A stretch of DNA of 64,000 bases from positions 4,836,001 to 4,900,000 of the forward strand of contig CBDDIB010000002.1 of NCBI GenBank assembly GCA_965228695.1, written 5' to 3'. Within the stretch, counting starts at the first letter, position 1. The number at the start of each line of letters is the position of its first letter. Shown here in pieces: positions 16,352 to 24,858 of this stretch. The stretch comes from JAJFJD01 sp965228695. GTDB lineage: Bacteria > Pseudomonadota > Alphaproteobacteria > UBA8366. Made by a program: the position numbers and the translations under genes. The notes beneath the pieces are model-generated. The model saw nothing but the letters and a program-made list of their open reading frames with translations. It was not told where the DNA came from and ran no database searches.

Positions 16352-17434
16352 ATGGGTGAATTCTATAACCCGGTGAAAGCGATATTCGGCGCCGGGAGTT
16401 TCGACCGTCTGCCCGAGCTGATCGCGGGCCGGTCCTATGCCGTCGTGACCTATGGCGAGCCGTATTTCGCCGGACTCGTCGACCGGCTGGAACAGGCAGC
16501 GGGCAAGGCGGCCATCGTCATCGATAACGTGATGGCCAATCCCGACTTTCCGGAAGTGAAGACCGGCTGCGAGAAACTGGCAGACCTGGACGCCTTGCCG
16601 GAGGTCTATATCGGCCTCGGCGGCGGCTCGGCGATCGACACGGCGAAGGCGCTGGCGACATCGGGCGGCGACTGGGAGCTTCTGAAGGAGCATTTGGAAA
16701 CCGAGGGCGACCGTGCCGATGAGTTGCAGGGACCCTGCATCATCGCCGTCCCGACCACTGCGGGCACCGGCAGCGAGGTCAGTCTCGGCGCGGTCATCTG
16801 GGACCGTGCAAACAACGGAAAATGGGGCGTTCGGTCGCCGAATGCCTATCCCGAGTACGCCGTGGTCGACCCGGAATTGACGCTGAGCCTGCCGCGCGAT
16901 CAGACGATCAGCACGGCGCTGGACGCCATGAGCCACGCCCTCGAGAGCATCTGGACCGTCAACCGCAATCTGGTCACGCAGCCGATCGCGGCCCAAGCCG
17001 CGCGGGATGTTCTGCAATTCCTACCCGCGTTGAGCAAGGACCTCGGCAACATCGGGCTTCGCACGCGCATCGCGAATGCCGCAATGCTCGCGGGCATCGC
17101 CCTGTCGCAGACCCGCACGTCGATCGCGCATCAGATGTCCTATCCGCTTACCATGCACCACGGCGTGCCGCACGGGATCGCCTGCGGCTTCTCGCTCCCG
17201 ATGGTGATGGAATGGGCGATCGGCCATGACGAGACATGCGATCAGGGGCTCGCGGCCGTGTTCGGCGAGGACTTGCATGCGGGCGTGCAACGGTTCGAGT
17301 CTTTCATGGACGACTTGGGCGTGGCGCGCGACCCGACGGCCCATGGTCCGTCGCAAGCCGACTGGGACGGATGGCTCGCCGATGCGATGCAAGGCGACAA
17401 GGGGAAGAGTTTTTTGGGCAAGGTGCCGGTTTAG
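16352..17434 (+). CDS. Iron-containing (group III) alcohol dehydrogenase
   Basis: A 360-residue Fe-ADH with an N-terminal Rossmann-like domain (GLGGGSAIDTAKAL near 90 binds NAD(P)). The C-terminal helical domain carries the metal ligands in ALDAMSHALES, SIAHQMSYPL and HHGVPHGIACGF. It should interconvert an aldehyde or ketone and an alcohol. The ATG at 16352 (MGEFYNP) has GGAG nine bases upstream; an ATG five codons earlier lacks a ribosome site. Between a 2-oxoglutarate dioxygenase and VOC and lactonase genes, it probably acts in the same catabolic route. Confidence 0.92.
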   Translation: MGEFYNPVKAIFGAGSFDRLPELIAGRSYAVVTYGEPYFAGLVDRLEQAAGKAAIVIDNVMANPDFPEVKTGCEKLADLDALPEVYIGLGGGSAIDTAKALATSGGDWELLKEHLETEGDRADELQGPCIIAVPTTAGTGSEVSLGAVIWDRANNGKWGVRSPNAYPEYAVVDPELTLSLPRDQTISTALDAMSHALESIWTVNRNLVTQPIAAQAARDVLQFLPALSKDLGNIGLRTRIANAAMLAGIALSQTRTSIAHQMSYPLTMHHGVPHGIACGFSLPMVMEWAIGHDETCDQGLAAVFGEDLHAGVQRFESFMDDLGVARDPTAHGPSQADWDGWLADAMQGDKGKSFLGKVPV

Positions 17435-17470
17435 GGACCAAATCGAGCCGACCAACCGATTGGAAAATGA

Positions 17471-17890
17471 GTGAGCAATCCTGCGTTAACGTTCGACCAT
17501 ATCCACATCATCAGCGAGACGCCCAAGGCATCGGCCGACTGGTATGTGGACATGTTCGGCGCCACCATCACCGCCGAGACGGAGTCCCGCGGTGCGCCGC
17601 AAATTTTTGTTCAGCTGGCCGGCGCGATCATCATCATCCGCGGCAAACGGCCGGGCGAAGACCCGGTTCCGGCCCGGCCGGTGCAGCAGTACGAGGATCA
17701 CTCGAGCCACAATGCGTATGGCACGGACCATTTCGGCTTCCTCTACGACGGCGACCTCACCGCCTTCTGCGAAGAATTGAAGGCGAAGGGCGTGACCTTC
17801 CCCGTCGAACTGAAAGAGGCGGGCAACGGAATGCTGCTCTGCTACGTCGCCGCCCCCGATGGCGTCAGCATCGAACTGATGCAACGGTGA
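17471..17890 (+). CDS. VOC family protein
   Basis: A 139-residue VOC protein. It starts at a GTG; the nearby ATG at 17467 is out of frame. Metal-ligand candidates are His10 in FDHIHI, a His in GTDHFGFLYDGD, and Glu in DGVSIELMQ at the C-terminus, the classic spacing of a metal-dependent glyoxalase, isomerase or dioxygenase. It lies 36 bases after the alcohol dehydrogenase and 22 before the SMP-30 gene, so it is very likely in the same operon. Confidence 0.88.
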   Translation: MSNPALTFDHIHIISETPKASADWYVDMFGATITAETESRGAPQIFVQLAGAIIIIRGKRPGEDPVPARPVQQYEDHSSHNAYGTDHFGFLYDGDLTAFCEELKAKGVTFPVELKEAGNGMLLCYVAAPDGVSIELMQR

Positions 17891-17912
17891 TCCTTCACAG
17901 GAACTCCCGGCC

Positions 17913-18809
17913 ATGAGCGATCTCTCGGACATTCTGGAGTCCACGCACGCCGAGCGGCACGCCTCCGGCTACGTCTTTACCGAGGGACCGCTGTGGAATC
18001 CGGACGGATTCTACTATTTCAATGACATCCATCCCGGCGCGTTGTACCGCCTGACCCTCGGCGGTTCTCCGGAACTCATCCGGAAAACCGAGGGCGGTAA
18101 CGGCATGACCTTCGACCTCGAAGGCCGCCTCATCCACTGCGAGGGTAGCGGGCGTTGCGTCACGCGCACCGACGCGGCGGGCGCCGTTACCGTGCTCGCC
18201 GACCGGTTCGAAGGCGGGCGGTTCAATCGACCGAATGACGTCATCTGCCATTCCGACGGCAGTCTCTACTTCACCGATCCGGCCATGCGCATTCCGATCA
18301 CCGACCGCGAACAACCAAAGCCGGAAGGCGAAGACGGTGTCTGGGGCGGCGCGCGGGTTTATCGTATCGCACCCGACGGCAGATTGACCGCCGTGGTGAG
18401 CGTGGAATATCCAAACGGCCTGGCCCTATCGCCGGACGAGCGGACGCTCTACATCGCCAACACACGATGGACGAAATACGTACTCGCGGTCGACATAGAT
18501 GCGGACGGCATCATGCAGCGGCAACGCATCTTCGCAGACCTGAACGACGGCGACGAACCCGGTGCGCCGGATGGCGTGAAAGTGGATTCCCTGGGCCGCG
18601 TCTACTGCACCGGACCCGGCGGAATCTGGGTGATGGAACCCGACGGCCGCCACATTGGCACCATCCGCGTGCCGGAGCAGGCGGTCAACTTCACCTTCGG
18701 CGGCAGCGATCTCAAGACCTTGTTCGTCACCGCCGTAACCTCCGTCTACACCTTGCGCATGAAAACGCCGGGACAACCGCACCCGTGGTATCGGCACTAC
18801 CAAGGCTGA
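17913..18809 (+). CDS. SMP-30/gluconolactonase family protein
   Basis: A 298-residue six-bladed beta-propeller of the SMP-30/gluconolactonase/LRE family, whose members hydrolyse sugar or aliphatic lactones with a divalent metal. Hallmarks are the N-terminal TEGPLW (Glu metal ligand, near residue 25), FNRPNDV with the metal-binding Asn near 109, YPNGLALSPDE near 167, and GAPDGVKVD near 211 (Asp ligand). It ends the same-strand run of dioxygenase, alcohol dehydrogenase and VOC genes. A convergent SDR gene ends 12 bases further on. Confidence 0.92.
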   Translation: MSDLSDILESTHAERHASGYVFTEGPLWNPDGFYYFNDIHPGALYRLTLGGSPELIRKTEGGNGMTFDLEGRLIHCEGSGRCVTRTDAAGAVTVLADRFEGGRFNRPNDVICHSDGSLYFTDPAMRIPITDREQPKPEGEDGVWGGARVYRIAPDGRLTAVVSVEYPNGLALSPDERTLYIANTRWTKYVLAVDIDADGIMQRQRIFADLNDGDEPGAPDGVKVDSLGRVYCTGPGGIWVMEPDGRHIGTIRVPEQAVNFTFGGSDLKTLFVTAVTSVYTLRMKTPGQPHPWYRHYQG

Positions 18810-18821
18810 ACGGCTGCCGTT

Positions 18822-19574
18822 TCAGTAGGTCGCCCGGCCGCCGGAAATGTCGAAGACCGCACCGGTCGTGAAGCTGTTCTCGCGGGACACGATCCACGCG
18901 ACCATCGACGCGATTTCCTCGACCTCGACGAAACGGTTCCGCGGAATCTTCGACAGCATGTAGCCGATATGTTCCTCGGTCATCTGATCGAATATGCGCG
19001 TCCGCGCCGCCGCCGGCGTCACGCAATTCACCGCGACATCGTAGCCGGCCAGTTCCTTTCCCAGCGACTTGGTCAATGCGATCACGCCGCCCTTGGACGC
19101 ACTGTAGGCCGATGCGTTCGGGTTACCTTCCTTCCCCGCGATCGATGCGATGTTACAGATACGGCCGTAATTTCGCACCCGCATGCCCGGCACCACCGCA
19201 CGGTTCACGTAGAAGGTCCCGTTCAGATTGACGTCGAGCACGCGCTTCCATTCGTCGACCGGGTATTCGTCGACCGTTGCGTTCAAGCCGGCAATACCAG
19301 CGCTGTTCACGGCGATATCGATGGGCCCCAGGGCGCCTTCGGTCTGCGACAATGCGTCGGTCACGTTGGCCGGATCGGTGACGTCAACGGACACGAAAGC
19401 TGCCTTGCCGACGTCCCGCAACGCCGCGACGGCTTTTTCGCCGCACGCCGTATCGAAATCCCAAATCGCAACCGGCGCACCGGCGCGGCAGAGCCGTTCG
19501 GCCACCGCGTACCCGATGCCATTCGCGCCGCCGGTCACGACCGCGGTTTGACCAGTGAAATCGTGATCGCTCAT
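18822..19574 (-). CDS. Short-chain dehydrogenase/reductase (SDR)
   Basis: A 250-residue classical SDR: TGGANGIG cofactor loop near residue 13, NSAG, catalytic Ser in IASIAG, and YSASK (Tyr-x3-Lys). Asp-Phe-Asp at the end of beta-2 (AIWDFD) favours NAD. I used the ATG at 19574 (MSDHDFTG). The frame is open 35 codons further upstream, but nothing there looks like an SDR N-terminus. It converges on the SMP-30 gene and diverges from the second SDR gene across about 130 bases. The substrate is unknown; it is a 3-oxoacyl reductase-like member. Confidence 0.9.
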   Translation of the reverse strand: MSDHDFTGQTAVVTGGANGIGYAVAERLCRAGAPVAIWDFDTACGEKAVAALRDVGKAAFVSVDVTDPANVTDALSQTEGALGPIDIAVNSAGIAGLNATVDEYPVDEWKRVLDVNLNGTFYVNRAVVPGMRVRNYGRICNIASIAGKEGNPNASAYSASKGGVIALTKSLGKELAGYDVAVNCVTPAAARTRIFDQMTEEHIGYMLSKIPRNRFVEVEEIASMVAWIVSRENSFTTGAVFDISGGRATY

Positions 19575-19705
19575 CCGCTCTCGTATCTCCCTTTTTGCCC
19601 GGCTCGTCTCCACCACGCGCAAGCGGTAGAGTAGACCAATCAGCGAGGGCGCGCTTCCCGGCAATGCCGCCGGGACCAAGATCGATCAATAGGAGACGAC
19701 GAAAC

Positions 19706-20467
19706 ATGGAACTGGGACTAGAGGGAAAACGCGCCATCGTGACCGGCGGAACACGCGGCATCGGCCGAAAGATCGCCGAACTGCTGATATCTGAGGGATG
19801 CAGCGTCGGGCTATGTGCCCGCAACACCGGCGAGGTCGATGAAGCCGTCGAAACTCTATCGGCCGAAGGGACAACCGTGATCGGCGGGCGATTGGATGTC
19901 TCGGATAGCGACGCTTTGCGGGCATGGGTCGCCGGCACCGCCGAAGCGCTCGACGGACTCGATATCCTGATCCCCAACGCCAGCGCCCTCGTCTCCGGCG
20001 CTACCGAGGAGGATTGGCGGCTCGGCTTGGAAGTCGACGTGCTGGGCACCGTGCGCGCGGTGGAGGCGGCCATGCCGTACCTGGAAAAATCCGACTGTGC
20101 CGCGATCGTGGCGATCGCGAGCACGGCGGCGGTCAACACGTCGGGAAGCGTTCGCGCCTATAGCGGACTCAAGGCGGCGATCATCAGCTACATGTCCGGG
20201 CTCAGCACCATCGCCGGGAAAAAGGGCGTCCGGGCGAATACAGTATCGCCTGGCGCGATCTATTTCGACGGCGGCGTCTGGGACTACCGGAAGCGCGAGA
20301 AGCCGGACATGTACGACGCCGCCGTCAAACGCAGCCCGATGGGTCGGTTGGGAACGCCGGAAGAGGTCGCAAACGCGGTGGTCTTCCTGGCCAGTCCGGC
20401 CGCCAGCTATATCAGCGGCACGAACCTGATCGTGGACGGCGCGGCGACGACTCGTATTCAGTACTGA
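19706..20467 (+). CDS. Short-chain dehydrogenase/reductase (SDR)
   Basis: A 253-residue SDR with TGGTRGIG near residue 14, PNAS in place of the usual NNAG, IASTAAV and catalytic YSGLK, ending in a family-typical ISGTNLIVDGA. The ATG at 19706 has AGGAG ten bases upstream. It is divergent from the preceding SDR and convergent with the MFS gene, with only four bases between stops. The two SDRs and the MFS transporter may belong to the upstream catabolic neighbourhood, but nothing ties them to one substrate. Confidence 0.9.
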   Translation: MELGLEGKRAIVTGGTRGIGRKIAELLISEGCSVGLCARNTGEVDEAVETLSAEGTTVIGGRLDVSDSDALRAWVAGTAEALDGLDILIPNASALVSGATEEDWRLGLEVDVLGTVRAVEAAMPYLEKSDCAAIVAIASTAAVNTSGSVRAYSGLKAAIISYMSGLSTIAGKKGVRANTVSPGAIYFDGGVWDYRKREKPDMYDAAVKRSPMGRLGTPEEVANAVVFLASPAASYISGTNLIVDGAATTRIQY

Positions 20468-20471
20468 CGCG

Positions 20472-21728
20472 TCATGCGGCCTGTCGTTCGAGCCGCTCGA
20501 CCGGTTTGTCGGACATCAAGAGATGGAGTAGCGCGCTCAGCACGCCCAGATCGACCGCGGCCCACCAAATGATGTCGTAGTTGCCCGTGGAGTCGAAGAT
20601 CCAGCCGCCGAGCCACACACCGCTGAAACTACCGAGCTGATGTCCCAGATAGACGATGCCATACAGCACGCCCATGTAGCGGACACCGAAGATCTGGGCC
20701 ACCAATCCGGAGGTCGGCGGTACGGTGCTCAGCCACACGAAGCCGATGGCGGCGGCGAAAACCATCACCGTCACCGGACCGGTCGGCACCATGATAAAGA
20801 CGGCGATGACCATGGACCGCAACATGTAGATCGCACAGAGCACGTACTTCTTGCGCATCTTGCCGGCCAGCCAACCGGCGGCCCAGCTGCCGGCCATGTT
20901 GAACAGGGCGATCAGGGCCAACGCCGTCGCCCCTAGGGCAGCGCTGGCCCCTTGATCAATCAAATAAGCCGGTAAATGCACGGCAATGAAGGAAACCTGG
21001 AAGCCGCATACGAAAAAGCCTGCGGTGAGCATCACAAATCCGCGGTGCCGCCCGGCCTCGCGCAGGGCCTCGCGCAGGTTGATCTTACTGTCCTTGCCGG
21101 TTTCCGCCGTTACCGAAGCGGACAGGGAAAACGCCATCGGCACGATCATGCCGGCAAACATGGACAGCACGACGAGCACGACGACCCAATCGTAACCGGA
21201 TAGCAGCGACTGGCTGATCGGGACGAAGACCAGTTGACCGCCGGTCGCGCTGGCGGTGGCGATCCCGAGCCAGAGGCTCCGTCTGTCCGCCGGAGCGAAT
21301 TGTCCGACGACAGTCAGAACCAGCGGCAGACCGCACGCACCCAGACCGAGCCCACCCATGATACCGGCACTCCCGAGCATCCACTCCGGCGATGTGGATT
21401 GGCTCATGATGAAGATGCCAACCGCAAACAACGCACCGCCAAGCGCCACCGTCCGGGGCGCGCCCCAGCGGTCGGCCAAGGCGCCGGCGAATGGCGCGGC
21501 CAATCCCATCATCAACTGCTGCGTCGCAAGGGTCATGGAAAGCGTTTCCCGGTCCCACCCCAAATCCAGGGTGATCGGCCGCATGAAAAGGCCGAAACTC
21601 TGGCGGATGCCGAATGCGGTGAAAACGATCAATGATGCGGTGACCAACACGAAGACCGGGCTGCGCGACAGCCTGGTCAGCGTCCGGTGGGCGGTATTTC
21701 TCCGTATTCCCGTGTCGACAACGGACAT
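20472..21728 (-). CDS. Major facilitator superfamily transporter
   Basis: A 418-residue protein with about 12 hydrophobic segments and the MFS loop motif GALADRWGAPRT near residue 82. The FTAFGIRQSFGLFMRPI start and the PTSGLVAQIFGVRYMG segment resemble the monocarboxylate/oxalate-formate-type MFS group, so an organic acid is a reasonable substrate guess. It is divergent from the winged-helix/TPR regulator gene, which could control it. Confidence 0.9.
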   Translation of the reverse strand: MSVVDTGIRRNTAHRTLTRLSRSPVFVLVTASLIVFTAFGIRQSFGLFMRPITLDLGWDRETLSMTLATQQLMMGLAAPFAGALADRWGAPRTVALGGALFAVGIFIMSQSTSPEWMLGSAGIMGGLGLGACGLPLVLTVVGQFAPADRRSLWLGIATASATGGQLVFVPISQSLLSGYDWVVVLVVLSMFAGMIVPMAFSLSASVTAETGKDSKINLREALREAGRHRGFVMLTAGFFVCGFQVSFIAVHLPAYLIDQGASAALGATALALIALFNMAGSWAAGWLAGKMRKKYVLCAIYMLRSMVIAVFIMVPTGPVTVMVFAAAIGFVWLSTVPPTSGLVAQIFGVRYMGVLYGIVYLGHQLGSFSGVWLGGWIFDSTGNYDIIWWAAVDLGVLSALLHLLMSDKPVERLERQAA

Positions 21729-21898
21729 GGTGATTCCTCTATAGGTGGCCGCGACGGGACGACCCCATTGCGTGAACCCAGCTTTACCCGCCGAACGGAC
21801 CGGAAGCTTGAGGACGACCTGAGGAATTCGTGGGGAAACGCTGAAATTTGCTCAACCAACGCGACCTAATCGCTTGATCCAGGTAACGGCATGGTTTC

Positions 21899-21926
21899 TC
21901 GACAACCAGAGATATCCCTTTACAAT
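21899..21926 (+). promoter_or_regulatory. Candidate promoter of the winged-helix/TPR gene
   Basis: TCGACA at 21899 and TACAAT at 21921 (5/6) are 16 bases apart. Transcription from here would begin near 21933, after the first in-frame ATG at 21929, which supports the ATG at 21965 as the true start. Confidence 0.45.
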
Positions 21927-21964
21927 CGATGAATATCAACCTGGGTGAGGCACAACGGCGACTG

Positions 21965-23530
21965 ATGCGCTTCGTATTCGGCGAATGGGAGCTCGACACC
22001 GGACTTTACGAGCTCCGGCGGAACGGACGGCCGCAGAAGATCGAGCCGCAGGTCTACGACCTGTTACGGTTTCTGGTCAGCAACAGAGATCGCGTGGTCG
22101 GCAAGAACGAGATCGTCGACGAAATCTGGGACGGCCGGATCGTCACGGAATCGACCATATCGACCTGCCTCAAGGCCGCCCGACAGGCCGTCGGCGACGA
22201 CGGTCGGGCACAGCGCCTGATCAAGACCGTCCACGGCCGCGGATTCCGGTTCGTCGGCGACGTCTCCGTCACCGGCGATTCGGCGAGCACCGCCGACACC
22301 TCGGATGGCGCGACACTGGACAACACGGCCGGTAGCGAGGAACGACCGGCAAGACCGGCCGCGGACAAACCGGTTCTCGCCGTCCTGCCATTCGACAACC
22401 TGAGCGCCGGCGTCGACGAGTATTTCGCCGACGGGTTGACCGAAGACATCATCACCAATCTGTCCCGATTCCGCGACCTGCTGGTCATCGCCCGCACCTC
22501 CACCTTTCGCTTCAAAGGGCGCGCGATCGACTTGATCGATATCGGCAAGGAACTGGGGGCGGGCTATATCGTCGAGGGAAGCGTCCGGCGCGCCGGCGGG
22601 CGGGTGCGCATCACGGCGCAGCTTATCGATGCGGGAACCGGCATTCATCTTTGGGCCGATGCGTATGACCGCGACATGGAGGATATCTTCGCCGTCCAGG
22701 ACGAGGTCACCCGCACGATCGCGGCAGCCCTCGGCGTCAAAGTCCAAGACGCGGCGCTGCAACGCGCCCTGACGAAAAGCCCCGCCGAGTTGGATGCCTA
22801 TGACTGCGTGCTGCGCGCACGGCGCTACACGTCGATGCTCAGCGCCGAAATGCACGCGGAAGCGCGGGACTTGCTGGAGAAAGCCATTGCGCTCGACCCG
22901 GCCAACGCCGACGCACAGGCATTGCTCGCGAATGTCTATCTTGCCGAATACCGCTTCGATACAAATCCCCGTCCCGACCCGGTCGGGCGCGCACTGGCGG
23001 TGGCGCAGACCGCAACCCGGTTCGACCCACAGAGCGCCTATGCCCGGTGCTGGCTGGCGATCGTGCATTTCTTTCGCGGCGAGAACGACCTTTTCGAGGC
23101 CGAGGCGCAGCGGGCGCTCAATCTGAACCCCAACGATCCCGAAACGCTGGCGGATATCGGCCACTATTTGGCGTTCATGGGCGAGTTCGACCGCGGCATC
23201 GAACTGTCGAAGCGGGCGCAACAGCTCAACCCGCTGCACCCGGGCTGGTACTATTTCAGTTTCGCCCGCTACCACTTCGATCGGCGGGAATACGGAATGA
23301 CGATTGCCGACGTCCAACGGATCGGCATGCCGCATTTCTACTGGACACATCTGTTGAACACGGCGGCGCTCGGTCAGTTGGAACATCCGGATGCCGGTGC
23401 CGCGCTTGCACGGCTCTTCCACGTCAAGCCGGATTTCTCGGCCCAAGCCGAACTACAGAAATGGAATGCCGCGCCGCACGACCTGGACCACCTGGTCGAG
23501 GGGCTTCGCAAGGCGGGGTTGTCGGAATAG
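21965..23530 (+). CDS. Winged-helix DNA-binding protein with TolB-like and TPR domains
   Basis: A 521-residue one-component regulator. Residues about 1-100 are an OmpR/ToxR-type winged helix (RFVFGEWELDTGLYELRR, then GRGFRFVGDV). A short Thr/Ser/Ala-rich linker follows. Residues about 137-255 are the TolB-N-like domain common in this family (AVLPFDNLSAGVDEYFADGL, then YIVEGSVRRAGGRVRITAQL). The C-terminal half is made of TPR-type helices. No transmembrane helix is evident, so unlike CadC it should be cytoplasmic. Family members are often annotated as adenylate-cyclase-like, but no cyclase domain is present. It is divergent from the MFS transporter. The input signal is unknown. Confidence 0.87.
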   Translation: MRFVFGEWELDTGLYELRRNGRPQKIEPQVYDLLRFLVSNRDRVVGKNEIVDEIWDGRIVTESTISTCLKAARQAVGDDGRAQRLIKTVHGRGFRFVGDVSVTGDSASTADTSDGATLDNTAGSEERPARPAADKPVLAVLPFDNLSAGVDEYFADGLTEDIITNLSRFRDLLVIARTSTFRFKGRAIDLIDIGKELGAGYIVEGSVRRAGGRVRITAQLIDAGTGIHLWADAYDRDMEDIFAVQDEVTRTIAAALGVKVQDAALQRALTKSPAELDAYDCVLRARRYTSMLSAEMHAEARDLLEKAIALDPANADAQALLANVYLAEYRFDTNPRPDPVGRALAVAQTATRFDPQSAYARCWLAIVHFFRGENDLFEAEAQRALNLNPNDPETLADIGHYLAFMGEFDRGIELSKRAQQLNPLHPGWYYFSFARYHFDRREYGMTIADVQRIGMPHFYWTHLLNTAALGQLEHPDAGAALARLFHVKPDFSAQAELQKWNAAPHDLDHLVEGLRKAGLSE

Positions 23531-23542
23531 GCACGCGAACCC

Positions 23543-24316
23543 CTATTCGTCCGCTTTCCGGCCGCGCTCCTCGCCCAACGCCGAGATGATCCCGTGCAGG
23601 GTCCGAACTTCCTGCTCCGTCAGACGGTTGCGCTGGAACAGGTTGCGGATGTTGCGGATCATGCTGGCGCGCTTCTCCTCGACATGAAAGAAATCGCGAG
23701 CGTCGAGCGCGGCTTCGAGGCGCAGAAAGAAGGTCTCCAACTCGCTCTTGCGCGCCGGCTCGGCCCGGCCCGTCACCAACTCCTCGTCCGGTGTGTCGTC
23801 CCCGGCTTGGAACCACTCATAAGCCAACAACAAGACCGCTTGCGGCAGGCTTAGCGAACTGAAACCGGGGTTCAGCGGCACCTGCACGATGGTGTCCGCC
23901 AGCGCGATGTCGTCATTGGTCAGACCCGACCGTTCGGGGCCGAACAGCAATCCGCAGGGAACGCCGGCCCCCTCTTCCACGCGCAGGTCGGCCGCCGCGC
24001 GGCGTGGCACCATCACCGGCTTGATCATGTCGCGGTTGCGCGCGGTCGCCGCGAACACACGCGACAGGTCCGCGACGGACTCCGCCGTCGTGTCGAACAG
24101 CCGGACACTGTCGATCACCGCATCGGCGCCCGCGGCGGCGGCGCGCGCCTTGTCGTTCGGCCAACCGTCGCGCGGCGCGACGAGTCGCATCTCGGTCAGG
24201 CCGCAGTTCAGCATCGCCCGCGCGGCGAATCCGATATTCTCGCCGAGCTGCGGTTGCACCAGAACCACGACGGGTCCGCCGGCATGCGATTGTTTGGATC
24301 GGTCGGTTCCTGCCAT
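23543..24316 (-). CDS. trmJ: tRNA (cytidine/uridine-2'-O-)-methyltransferase TrmJ
   Basis: A 257-residue SPOUT-class RNA methyltransferase. The three motifs are visible: PQLGENIGFAARAMLNCG near 22-39 with the catalytic Arg, LLFGPERSGL near 122, and the knot segment VPLNPGFSSLSLPQAVLLLAYEW near 145-168. The C-terminal extension (residues about 185-257, FFHVEEKRASMIRNIRNLFQR) is typical of TrmJ, which methylates position 32 of tRNA anticodon loops. The gene is convergent with the winged-helix/TPR gene and divergent from the RidA gene. Confidence 0.92.
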   Translation of the reverse strand: MAGTDRSKQSHAGGPVVVLVQPQLGENIGFAARAMLNCGLTEMRLVAPRDGWPNDKARAAAAGADAVIDSVRLFDTTAESVADLSRVFAATARNRDMIKPVMVPRRAAADLRVEEGAGVPCGLLFGPERSGLTNDDIALADTIVQVPLNPGFSSLSLPQAVLLLAYEWFQAGDDTPDEELVTGRAEPARKSELETFFLRLEAALDARDFFHVEEKRASMIRNIRNLFQRNRLTEQEVRTLHGIISALGEERGRKADE

Positions 24317-24450
24317 GCGGCTGTTTTAGCGATCCCGCACGCGTTTCGCCATGCCCCACGCGGATTATGTCCATGTGAATTGCATCCGGCCGCCCCAGGC
24401 GTCACGATGGAGATCATCCTTCAAATCCCATGACATCTCTGGAGCATCCG

Positions 24451-24831
24451 ATGGCGAAACGCGAAAGCATGGATATCCCCGGTCTGGTACCGCACAAGAA
24501 TCCGATCCCGCATGTCTCGAAGACCGGCAACATGATCTTCTCCGGCGGGATTATCGGCTACGACGCCGATGGCAATATTCCTGAAACGCTGGAAGAGCAG
24601 ACGAAATGCGCCTTCGCCAACATGCGCAAGATGGTCGAGGGATCGGGCGCCACGCTCGAGGACGTCGCGCATGTGACGGTGTTCCTGAAGACCCGCGCCA
24701 ACCGGGAACCGGTGAACCGCGAATGGCTTGCGCTGTTCCCCGACGAGAAGAGCATGCCGGCGCGCCATGCGGTCAAAAGCGACCTGGACGACCCCATGCA
24801 AATCCAGCTTGAGTTCGTGGCCGTGCTGTAA
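24451..24831 (+). CDS. RidA (YjgF/YER057c/UK114) family protein
   Basis: A 126-residue RidA-family protein. The ATG at 24451 has GGAG six bases upstream; the earlier in-frame ATG lacks one. The imine-binding Arg105 (PARHAV) is in the position of the catalytic Arg of enterobacterial RidA. RidA hydrolyses reactive enamine/imine intermediates to ketones and ammonia. The next gene, 27 bases on, is a DAO-type FAD oxidase, an enzyme class that makes imines, so the pairing is functionally sensible. Confidence 0.9.
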   Translation: MAKRESMDIPGLVPHKNPIPHVSKTGNMIFSGGIIGYDADGNIPETLEEQTKCAFANMRKMVEGSGATLEDVAHVTVFLKTRANREPVNREWLALFPDEKSMPARHAVKSDLDDPMQIQLEFVAVL

Positions 24832-24858
24832 CCGCCGCACGCCGCGCCGCCGCTCACA

